Shown here: positions 1-8,053 of the stretch, piece after piece
Numbering within the stretch: the stretch's first letter is position 1
Layout: each line of letters starts with the position of its first letter
Assembly (NCBI GenBank): GCA_022592435.1
Contig: JABYQS010000778.1
Span: forward strand, 1-13,488
Direction of reading: 5' to 3'
From: Cerioporus squamosus
Lineage: Eukaryota > Basidiomycota > Agaricomycetes > Polyporales > Polyporaceae
DNA: 13,488 nt
Made by a program: the position numbers and the translations under genes
The notes under the pieces: model-generated
Told to the model about the DNA's origin: nothing
Database searches by the model: none
The model's input: only the letters and a program-made list of their open reading frames with translations

Positions 1-5
1 CTTAC

Positions 6-2182
6 CGAGTAAGTGGAGAAGAACTCCGTCGGCTCCTGCCCGCGCGTCCCGAAGTAAGCGAGCATCGCCGCCGTGGCAGTGTACTAGTGGGCGCCTAAAG
101 TGTTCGAACGCCCGCATTAGGCGCTCTTGGTGCAGGTATTGTAACACATGAATCTTGCTCACAATTAAGGGTTAGTCAGAACATGTAGCCACATAGAGTA
201 GACAAAAATCTGAGCTCACAGTATATGTGAATAAAACTGTGTGCAACAGTCTCTAGCTGTCTGGAGAGCATGAACTCTTGGTAAGGTACTTTTCTCCTTC
301 CTGCCCCAATAAGTCTGTAAGGGCTGATTGAGACAACCTCACAAATATACCCACAGATAGTTCAGAGCTTGCTGTATGCGCCATATAAAACAAGGGATCT
401 GAAGAGGACTACCAGGGGAGTTATCGTCAGTGAAACTTGCAAGATGAACAGGCATAACTTACATGGTTCTGCTTATGCAGTCTTGGTCGTTCAACTATTG
501 TATACAGACACACATTGTCCACTGCAGCCATGACTACTGCCCTCTCTATATTCATTGATACTATTAGCAGTTTGGTAGCAGCCCTTGAAAGACTGAATTC
601 AGGACAAGTGATGTTCAATATGCAATTATATTAATCCATCTCCCATGTTTCTCAGGCGATAGCTCCCTCAGACTTTCTTGGTCCATCCCACCATTCATAT
701 ATCACATGCAGGGGTCTCTAAGGTCCCCATTCCAATTTTTATGAGATCATCCCAGTAAGTTTGGACAGTACTTATAAGGGCAGGGATGGGAAAGGTGGAT
801 TTTGTACATCTCAGATAAAGTTAATACTTCACAGAATGCCAGAGAGTGAACCATACAGTGTCACCCATATATACTAGAAGCTCAGATGCCTGTCTACCAT
901 ATGCACCAAAGGGCTTCAATGTTTCTTGTGAAGTGGCCAAGATATTCATATTTCATTATGCCCTTATGGTACACCTAACCCGAGGCGTTCGAACACTTTA
1001 GGCGCCCACGAGTAGTTTGTCTTGCCCTCGCGCACGAGAGAGTAGTACTCTAGCAGGTACTCGCGCTCGGCTATTGAAGCAGGTCAGGTGAATGTCTGTG
1101 AGCAATCAAGGAGTGACCGACCTTCGTCGACCTCTGCACCTTGCGGGGAGTTAAGAATCTTCTTCGCTTTAGCTCTGGACAGACGTCAGCAAGCGCGGAG
1201 GAGAGGAAGGACAGGGAAGAGACGTGCTCATCGATTGCTTCGAACTCCATCTTCGTGCCCAGTGCTTGCGACGCCGCCTGGGCAAGCTCCGGACCCGCGA
1301 CGAGCTGAGGACCTGCGGGACACGCGTCAACAAGCAACCGAGAGCTCTCTAGATGCGCGCATGCCCACCTGTAACAACAAGAACTTGGCTTCTGACGTCA
1401 TCTGCCAGTCCATGAGGTCCCTCCGAAGTGACGACGTGAGCAGCGACCTGGGCAACATCTCCGAGCGCAACGGGAGCGAACTTGTGGTTCTCGCCGATTG
1501 GAATGGGGAGTTTGCCCTCTCCCTGCGCCTGCTTCGTGTACAGTAAGAGGTTTTCGGCATAGAAGCCAGCGCGGATGATGCAAGGAGAGTGGCCAGTGTC
1601 GCCGGTAGACTCGTCACCCTTCGGCTGCATAGCGAGCACCTCGAGGTCGATGAACTCGCGGAGGCGGGGCTGCTTATCGCGCTCTGCGTAGTCGGCGCCT
1701 GCGCTGGAGAGAAGAACAAGGTTCTGTACGGTCTTGGCCTTCTTCGCAGCTTCGAGCAGCTGGCGGGTGATCTTCGCCTTGTCCTGTGGAACGTGATTAA
1801 GTGACTATATGCGCCTCTTCAGATAACCCGACCGCACCTTCCGCGCAGGCGGGATCAGCAAGCAGGTATCAACGAGCTCCATGGACTTGACGAGCATCTC
1901 CTCGTCGTTGGGGTCGTAGACGATGACCTTGACGACCTCGTACTCCTCGAGGATGGACTTGGCCTCCTCGGAGAAGACGAGGGCGGTGAGCTCGTCGTAC
2001 TTGCTGGTATAGTCGTCGTCTGTGGCAAGGAGATCGATGATGAGGCGGCCGGTCTGGCCTTCGCCGGCGGTGACGAGGATCCTGCGGGTCGACTTCTCGG
2101 CAGCATGCTTGCTGTTTGACTTGGAAGCGTCGCTCTTCTTGCCGTTGCCGTTGGCGTCACTGGCGCTGCGCTTTGGAGGCAT
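6..2182 (-). CDS. NmrA-like NAD(P)-binding protein, 3'-partial, interrupted by a transposon
   Basis: This is a Rossmann-fold protein of the NmrA-like group (atypical short-chain dehydrogenases that bind NAD(P) and often act as redox sensors rather than enzymes); the substrate is unknown. Read right to left, the exons are 1838-2182, 1369-1783, 1228-1312, 1122-1174, then 1013-1070 joined to 6-81 once the element is removed. A GTAAG donor lies at 5-1, so the gene continues off the left edge. The start at 2182 follows a CT-rich leader. Residues 1-34 are Lys/Ser-rich and look disordered. The dinucleotide site GEGQTG is at residues 40-45. Later family landmarks are LVLLSSAGADYAE, RAGFYAENLL, FAPVALGDVAQ and EYLLEYYSLVREGKTNY. 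All junctions keep one frame over 344 codons. The third intron starts with GC instead of GT. The insertion must destroy the normal product unless another allele is intact. Confidence 0.88.
84..112 (+). repeat. Left terminal inverted repeat of the element
   Basis: This 29-nt repeat begins CTAGTGGGCGCC and contains the palindrome GTTCGAAC. It matches the reverse complement of 984-1012 at 28 of 29 positions; the third base is A here and C (read inward) in the right copy. A weaker match continues a few bases inward, around a shared TTAGG. Confidence 0.93.
984..1012 (-). repeat. Right terminal inverted repeat of the element
   Basis: This is the mirror copy of 84-112. Read from outside inward it begins CTCGTGGGCGCC. 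It is followed by the duplicated TA at 1013-1014 and then by the NmrA-like coding sequence. Confidence 0.93.
1175..1227 (-). other. GC-AG intron in the NmrA-like gene
   Basis: The family sequence runs ...FEAIDE|AKAKKILNSPQGAEVDE|AEREYLL. The only junction that joins the first two blocks in frame puts the donor at GA|GCACGT, so the intron starts with GC. The acceptor is TGTCCAG, with a GCTGAC branch site 14 nt or so before it. The nearest GT (GAGCAC|GTCTCT) is out of phase with the next exon. Confidence 0.65.
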
Positions 2183-2275
2183 GGAGGACGTTGAGAGCGA
2201 CTTGCGGGGAGATAGGTGGTGAGTTGGGGAGAGAGAGAGACGAGAGCAGGAGCAGAGCGAGAGCTATTATACAAA
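2183..2275 (-). promoter_or_regulatory. Promoter and CT-rich leader of the NmrA-like gene
   Basis: On the minus strand a TATAAT-type box lies at 2271-2266, about 85 nt before the start codon. It is followed by a long pyrimidine-rich run (purine-rich on the plus strand, about 2225-2264), a common arrangement of fungal core promoters with a CT tract near the transcription start. Confidence 0.55.
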
Positions 2276-2936
2276 AGCTGATTCGGGTCAGGGCGGTGAC
2301 GCCATGGCCGACGCCCCGCTCTGCACGCGGGCGGCGGGGGCGGAGCAGGAATACGGGGCAAATACGGGGCGCGAATGGGTGTCATCTTCGACGTCGTCTC
2401 ACCGCGCAACGTCATCGCTGTCCCCTTCGCGCGACCATCATGACGCGTCGCTCGCACGGTGGCACGATCACCTGACATTGGTCACCGTGTGACGCCCCGC
2501 GTTGGTGACGCGTCCGCGCTTAAACTCGTCGTCCTCGCCGTCGTCCGACCTGCCTCCGCCGCATGCGCCCACTGGGCTGCTGTCTCCCATCCAACTGTGT
2601 TTGCTATTGCCTCAGGGAGCTCTAGAAATATTGCACGCGAAACGTCCCTCGTCATCGAATCGCGCCAACACTACGTCAAGTCATACCTTGATCAAGGTTG
2701 CAAAATCGACCAGCTCTCGCGGTGCACTGTCCAGAGGAATGACTGCGTGGGCAGTGAGGCCAGTCCTGCAAGCTTATTTTTGAGATTGCCCTGACTCTGA
2801 CAGTCATGACAGATTGTTGTGTGCGCGTCGGCCTCAGGCCCGGTTCCAACACTCTGCATTACCGTGACTGGCCCTGGTGGAGCTGACAGTGCTTGTCCGA
2901 CTTCTGGGCACACTTGCATCGCAGCTCGGCGTGTAG

Positions 2937-3441
2937 ATGAATAGGCATTGGCGACTCGGGATGCTACTGACTGACGACTCAGTGCCGCGAACGACCATCA
3001 GGGGCCTACTCCTCAGAGACCTCAGAGGACTCATGGTAAGTAGGTATATGATACCTGAAGTCTATTCCCATCTCCTCCCTGACCGTCTGCGTTTCACAGA
3101 CCCAGGAAATTGCGGCTAGCCAGACGCAATTATCTCCGGAGTGCGGCTACAAACTTGGACTACGCTCGACTGCTCCACCGCGCTTGAAACCTACGACTCG
3201 GCATTCCGAACAGAACACACTTCTAGTCCCAAGAGGCCCGACTTCGTGCGTCTCCCTGCCGTGCATCTTCCACACGAAGAACCACATACACCACGCGCGA
3301 CAAAGTCTACACGCCCAAGGCTGTGTAGCACACTGCGGTCGGGAAGGCGCGTAAGTATGTTACTGCGCCTCCGTTCTCTGGACTGGACTGATCTTTACCT
3401 GGCGGGACAGGCTGCATACGTCTGCGCATGGGATTGTGTGA
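2937..3441 (+). CDS. Possible small three-exon gene of unknown function
   Basis: Two consecutive introns with good fungal signals can be drawn. The first is 3036-3099 (GTAAGT, CTGAC branch, TTTCACAG) and the second 3351-3410 (GTAAGT, ACTGAT, GGGACAG). An ATG at 2937 reads through both in one frame (exons 2937-3035, 3100-3350, 3411-3441) to give about 127 residues. The product is rich in Arg, His and Ser, has a few Cys, and has no signal peptide, membrane segment or motif I recognise. A third intron-like segment (3504-3561: GTATGT, CTCAC, TTGGCAG) suggests the true transcript runs further in another frame or is noncoding. The splice signals are better supported than the protein. Confidence 0.22.
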
Positions 3442-3707
3442 ACCCCTCGGGCTCGACTCCGGTCGGGATCAAGTCGAGTTCGCTCCTACAGGCCTACAGC
3501 ACGGTATGTCATGTTGTTTGGCACATGCATGTGGAGTGTCTCACCCGGAAACTTGTTGGCAGCGGCCGGTGGACAGTGACCGACATCAGAAAGGTCCACT
3601 GTGGGCGTACTATGCACGAAGGGTGTGACGTGGGCACAGTACCCGGCGCATCTGAATTCCAACGAACGTCGCGCCCGTGTCTTTGCCAATTGATCCACAA
3701 ATGTACG

Positions 3708-3715
3708 TACGAGTA
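3708..3715. other. TACGAGTA octamer, footprint-like
   Basis: The form is TA-CGAG-TA, where CGAG is the terminal four bases of the right end of the resident element as read on the plus strand. It could be an excision scar or chance; there is no coding frame here to test it. Confidence 0.25.
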
Positions 3716-4383
3716 CATTCTAGGCAGAATTGGACTTATCTGGATTTCGACTCGTCGTGGCTCCGGTGCGTCTCATCCAAGCCCACGTCTGCGTTCGCCG
3801 TTAAGACTCACCGCTACCAGTCAGACAGACTTCCACTAGTCGCCATTGATGGCTCAGCTCCAACCTTCAGCCTGACTCCAGAGTCCGCGCGCGTCGTCCC
3901 CGGTATGACTGCGACTCGGAAGGGTATCGCAGCTCTTTCCAAGCCTCTGCCACCTGCGCTGCAGCAGGCAACGAATCCCAAACTCCCCAAGCGCAGAGAT
4001 GTTCAAATCGGGCAAACCAGCAGTCGGACGGACAACCTACATCCTTGTTGAAGTTCCCCCCGGCCGCTCCATGCATACTAGAAGCACTGCCATCACCGCG
4101 TTCGCTAGCCCGCTCCCTCCCGTGGAGCTATCGCGCCCTCTCCGGCTTGGAGGCTAACAGCCGTCCTGCGTTTCGCGTGCACCACCTGTCCTGCGATCCT
4201 CGCTCTTCCGACATCGACGGAACGAGCCCACACACGTCGTCCTCGCGGTACGGCACGCGTGACGCGGCGGGAGTCCATCAGACCAAGCTCACGCGCTAAC
4301 CTAACGGTACGCTTCTGAGCTTGTCGGTGTTTTACAAGTTGCCATCCATGTGCTGATACTTCACATGCTCTCCAGGAAATGCG

Positions 4384-4390
4384 TATAAGA
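4384..4390 (+). promoter_or_regulatory. TATA box of the GH5 gene
   Basis: TATAAGA lies about 92 nt upstream of the ATG at 4481, a spacing similar to that of the other genes in the window. Confidence 0.5.
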
Positions 4391-4480
4391 GATGGCTGCG
4401 AAGCGAGCAGGAGTTCTTCACTGCACTTCGCAGCCCCTTCTAGTCCCAGTTACACAACTCCCAACAAGCCCAAGGCCGAC

Positions 4481-5995
4481 ATGCTCCTCAATGGCTCTCT
4501 TCTTGCAGCGATCGTTGGCCCCGCTTTTGTTACCGCTGCGTCGAACTTCGCGGGTTCAAACCTCTACTATGCGGCCGGCATCAACGCGACCGCTCGCACC
4601 ACCCTGTTGAAGTACGTCTCGTCTCCGCGCGTCTTCCTCGTCGCTGCTCTGCTGACTGACGTCCACTCTTAGTTGGCAGGGGTCTGCAGAGCGCAAACAT
4701 GAAGGTTCTGCGCGTCTGTATCGGGGCACAGTCTGGCAACCAGAAGGTCGGTACTGTGCTCGTTGACACGAAGGTTCCCGACCCAGCTAACGCTTCTGTG
4801 TTATAGGGAACGCAGGTAACCCCGTTCCCGGACGTGGAGCCGAGCAAGATCTGTAACGGGGACGCGTCCTGCTACGACCCCACCGTCCTGAACCTGCTCG
4901 ATGACTTCATGGTCGACGCTCACAACTACGGCGTGAAGGTGCGCCTCGCCGTTTCCCGCTCACCTCCTCCGTCCCGAGAGAACAGCCGTTGACCTGCACG
5001 GTACTCTGCCAGCTCCTCATCACGATGCACAGCTTCAACGCGCTGCAGGTCGGGGACGTGTACGGCAAGCAGTACGGCACGGGCTACTTCTACGAGCAGA
5101 CCGCGCCCCCGCAGGCGTTCGACAAGCGGCTCCAGTACATCCTCAACCACGAGCACAAGACGCTCGGGAAGCCGTGGAAGCAGCTCAGCGACTACATCTT
5201 CGGGCTCGAGGCCGAGAACGAGGCCATGATCGGCAAGGGGGAGGCGTACTAGTACATCCAGTCGCATACCGCCTGGTGCGTACTACGTTGCCTGTGCATG
5301 TCCGGCTTTGGTGCGTCTTGGGGCTGACGCGAATGCTTGCGAATAGGCAATGCGACCGCGCGACTACCATCAAGAACACCCTCGGCTCCAACAGCGGCGT
5401 GAGTGCTCTGGCTCCAGCACGCTCTATCCGAGTACGAAACTAACCGGCGTGGTGTCGGACAGATCCAAGTCCTCACCGGAGGCGAGTCCTGGGTGAACGA
5501 GTCCGTGCAGTCCGCCTGGCTGAGCTGCGCCGCGCTCGACGTGATCTCGCTGCACGCGTACGGCGTCGGCGACTTCGCGACGTCCAGCCTGCAGACGTAC
5601 GTCACCGAGGCGAAGAACGCAGGCAAGAAGCTGATCATGGAGGAGTGGGGCGCGTGCTACTACACGACGGAGAACAACAACTGCCCCGCGGGCAGCGTCC
5701 TCGATACGGGCACGCGCAACAACAACATCAAGACGTGGGCGGGGCAGATCAACGCGGCTGGCCTGTCGTGGCTCTATTGGCAGGTGCTGCCGAACAGCGA
5801 CCCTCATGTGAGTGTCTCGTGTGTTGGGAGTGGCTGGGGAGAGTGTCACTGACGATTCAGTTGCGTGTGCGTGTTTAGGAGGGATACGACTACGAGATCG
5901 GTATCGGCGACCCCTCCTGGGCTACCCTCCAGGCCGCTGCCAAGGCTGCGTACTCGACCACCGGGGCGTTCGACTTCTCTGCTTACCTGCCGTGA
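4481..5995 (+). CDS. Secreted glycoside hydrolase family 5 protein, with in-frame TAG at 5250
   Basis: This is a (beta/alpha)8-barrel GH5 hydrolase, likely acting on plant or fungal cell-wall beta-glycan outside the cell; the substrate (mannan, glucan or other) cannot be told from the sequence. Exons are 4481-4611, 4680-4746, 4807-4938, 5013-5275, 5347-5398, 5463-5807 and 5879-5995, 368 codons plus stop, all in phase, with CTGAC or CTAAC branch sites in several introns. A signal peptide covers about residues 1-19 (MLLNGSLLAAIVGPAFVTA). The acid/base motif is GLEAENEAM, with Glu near codon 180. A conserved HAY is in VISLHAYG, and the nucleophile motif MEEWG has its Glu near codons 275-276. Codon 190 is TAG, between GEAY and YIQSHTAW, in a six-base insertion. 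Splicing from a weak GTACTA donor at 5246 to the acceptor at 5346 would skip the stop in frame but lose about ten residues. Without that, the product ends after the acid/base and lacks the nucleophile. Confidence 0.88.
5247..5254. other. TACTAGTA: six-base insertion with in-frame stop, probable excision footprint
   Basis: The GH5 exon reads GAG GCG TAC TAG TAC ATC CAG. Deleting six bases (TACTAG, or equivalently CTAGTA) gives GAG GCG TAC ATC CAG, that is GEAYIQ, which keeps the frame on both sides. The inserted form is TA-CTAG-TA: a duplicated TA around four bases equal to the left end of the element at 84. Tc1-family excision commonly leaves a duplicated TA around two to four end bases; Minos leaves four. 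Confidence 0.6.
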
Positions 5996-7013
5996 GCGCA
6001 CCGTTATTGGACTGTACTCATAGTGGTCGTGGCATGGTTACACAATGTCGCATGGATTGACCTTGGTGAACGGTACTACGGCCAGGACGAGATCGCGCGC
6101 CGGTTCGCTCCCTGTCACTTCGCGAGCAGCACACGAGTCCAAGGTCACACACACCTGAACGTGAACCGTCTGGCAAGATCGTAGTCGGCAGTCCGAGACT
6201 CTCGGGCTCGTATCGGCACACTCGGACACTCACGCGTCACACCACGCAAGTCGTCCTAGAACTACCAATCTGCTTGATCTTGAAGTGCCCTCGGCTCTCT
6301 CGCTTCACTGACTCACGCTCACACGCAGTCGAGTCTCACTCTGCTAGAATGGCATGAGATGGGGTCAAGATGCACTACCTGGTAAGTCACATCATTTCCT
6401 CTCAAGTTCACTGCGTCCCACGAATGCGACATCCCTGCAGAGTTATGCGACCTTGCCGTCACGATTGAGCAAGCACCGACGCTGGCTTGTATATGCCTAT
6501 CATGGTCACGGTCAACCTCCCGGGCCATGCAGCCTCTCGTCAGGGTTCGGCCGTTCCTGCCGCCTCCACCCGGCAGAGAGACAGCCGGATAGACTATCTG
6601 TCACAGCTCACCCAAGTCTCAGTTCCCTAGGACCAGTACTTTCCGATTCGCTTGCTCGAGGTTACGGTACGGGAATGATCATATCACCCTCTCCACGCGA
6701 CACCGGCGTCCCCTTCTCCCCCAACCCAGGACACTGCAAGAGGTGGCGATGCAATGATGGAGTCAATGTTGACACGACCACCGCAAAACCTCCTTCGCCG
6801 ACTCGATCGAGATGCGCCGATCACTGCGACTCGCCGTGCTTGTGTTTGTCCGGGACGTCCGGAGGCGAACAAGGTAGCAACGTCGCAGAGACCGCTGGTA
6901 GTCGTCGGTGGGTTGGAGACCGGAGATCATTCTGCTATCTTGCCGCTCTGGATGGTGTGGAACTCCGAGGGTGACTCTAGCCGGAGATGGCGAGGTGCCT
7001 GGGTAGAATCCGC
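5996..7013. other. Intergenic region between the GH5 and first DUF6533 genes
   Basis: No coding region is supported; the open frames are short and show no motif. One intron-like segment can be seen at about 6381-6440 (GTAAGT to CCCTGCAG) but it has no clear branch site or flanking coding frame. The 3' end of the GH5 transcript and the upstream control region of the DUF6533 gene should lie here. Confidence 0.4.
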
Positions 7014-7020
7014 ATATAAC
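7014..7020 (+). promoter_or_regulatory. TATA box of the first DUF6533 gene
   Basis: ATATAAC lies about 75 nt upstream of the ATG at 7094. Confidence 0.45.
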
Positions 7021-7759
7021 GCGCAGGGAGCCCTACCTCGAGCCCATCTACCGGCAGTCCCCCTCGAGTTCCTGCGCTCAGTCGACCCACACCATGTCAG
7101 ACTTGGCCGCGACATATGAAGCTGGCGTGTGAGTACAATCAAGCCATTCTACTGTACGAGAGGCTGCTCATGCTCGTCTCAGGCTAACCGCCAACTTCTG
7201 TGGCATTGCTGTCATCAGTGAGTACCGCTCGCGCTAGATCTGCCAGTGTCGAGAAGGCAACTGAATACCTCTGTAGCGGTCTTGGTCTTTGACTGGATCA
7301 TCTCGTCTGGGAGCGAAGTCAACCTCATCTGGCGCGCGCCGAAGACCAGTGCCTCGCTGCTCTACGTTTTCAACCGCTACTGCATCATGCTGGAATGGAC
7401 TCTCGGGATGGTTACGGTTCGGCCAGTATCGGATCTGGTACGTGGATCGTCGCGTCGTCTGCAACTTCCGACTCACAGAGATGTCTCAGAAGTGAATAGG
7501 CCTCTTGTCCAGCGAAAGATGCCATCACTCACCAATGGACAGCTGCAGAGGCTTGCACTGGGCAGAAGTGGTCCTCGGACTCTTTTCTATGCTCGGGCCA
7601 GCGTGTGAGCACTCACGTTTTCGTCTCAGTAGCTCTGATCTCACACCAAACTGCAGTGTTCTCGTCGTTGCGAGTATATGCGCTCTCGGGACAACACCGA
7701 GTGCTCACGGGTCTCACTCTCGGCCTGGTCCTAATGCCCTTCTTCATCAATGTCGTAAG

Positions 7760-7767
7760 TACTAGTA
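7760..7767. other. TACTAGTA octamer in an intron, footprint-like
   Basis: The octamer overlaps the donor of the intron at 7755-7810 (GTAAGTACTAGTACATT). It has the same TA-CTAG-TA form as the GH5 insertion and, like it, is followed by CAT. Removing six bases leaves GTAAGTACATT, still a normal donor. Confidence 0.3.
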
Positions 7768-7899
7768 CATTGAGTGGTATGACGATTGCCCGCTCATGCA
7801 CAGCGCGCAGAGTACCGATTACCAGTCGCATCCCGTCAATCTCGACCCTCCATATAACTGCTATCTCGACTCAACAACGTCGCCGTCCGTGGCTCTCGC

Positions 7900-8005
7900 G
7901 TAAGTGCTAAGCATTTCTGCGAAATATGGCGAATACTTATCAGAGTTATGCTCAGGCGTAAGCGGACCGACGCGCGGGATGGTTTGAGCACTGACGCAGA
8001 AACAG
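7900..8005 (+). other. Two adjacent introns around a possible 2-nt exon
   Basis: Two intron-like segments abut here: 7900-7955 (GC|GTAAGTGC ... GCTCAG) and 7958-8005 (GC|GTAAGCGG ... CTGAC ... AACAG), with only GC at 7956-7957 between them. Both lengths (56 and 48 nt) suit this genome. Joining GC + GC + TGACT gives VALALTFLSRAAS in the frame expected for the family; removing the whole stretch as one intron shifts the frame. The alternatives are a one-base lesion or an unrecognised splice site. Confidence 0.35.
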
Positions 8006-8052
8006 TGACTTTCCTATCCCGCGCCGCATCCACTCTGGCGGACTTCATCGCC

Positions 8053-8053
8053 T
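8053..8053 (+). other. Single-base frameshift in the first DUF6533 gene
   Basis: GAC TTC ATC GCC is followed by T and then ATC GCA GCG ACA TGG. Without the T the reading is DFIA-IAATWRTTY, which fits the D...TW...T pattern of the family. With it, translation reaches TAG shortly after (ending ...MANHV). Confidence 0.6.

Larger units (their letters stand above)
84..1012. mobile_element. 929-bp nonautonomous TA-target inverted-repeat element (MITE-like, Tc1/mariner-like)
   Basis: The element is bounded by 29-nt inverted repeats and flanked by TA at 82-83 and 1013-1014. It sits inside a coding exon of the NmrA-like gene. Excising 929 bp plus one TA rejoins the codons as AAC TAC ACT and brings the exon to its donor in phase 0, so both borders and the TA duplication are supported independently of the repeats. 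The interior is visibly richer in A+T than the flanks, and its longest open frame is about 63 codons with no recognisable motif, so it encodes no transposase. Two-base TA duplication is typical of the IS630/Tc1/mariner superfamily; the ends CTAG/CTCG differ from the common CAGT ends. Assignment to the superfamily is inference from the target site and the end structure. Confidence 0.85.
2276..4380. other. Long stretch without a recognised gene
   Basis: I recognise no protein family here in any frame. Open frames are short or of low-complexity composition with no motif. The stretch includes the upstream region of the NmrA-like gene, a chain of intron-like signals at 3036-3561 (listed separately), the octamer TACGAGTA at 3708-3715, and the 5' flank of the GH5 gene. 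A short open frame starts at 3998 (MFKSGKPAVGRTTYILVEVP...) and stops after about 50 codons; it matches nothing I know. Confidence 0.4.

Noticed and set aside
84..1012. Element acting as an intron of the NmrA-like gene
   Set aside because: Its minus-strand ends are CTCG...CTAG rather than GT...AG at the exon border, so it would not be cleanly spliced; it has inverted repeats typical of a transposon.
82..1020. Other target-duplication readings: TAG, GTA or an 8-bp hAT-type duplication
   Set aside because: GTA does repeat (81-83 and 1012-1014), but the G at 1012 belongs to the inverted repeat. The 8-base flanks do not match. TA fits both repeat symmetry and the rejoined reading frame.
3141..3839. 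232-codon open frame on the plus strand
   Set aside because: It reads through two or three strong intron-like segments and has no motif; composition is Arg/Ser/Thr-rich as expected of a chance frame in G+C-rich DNA.
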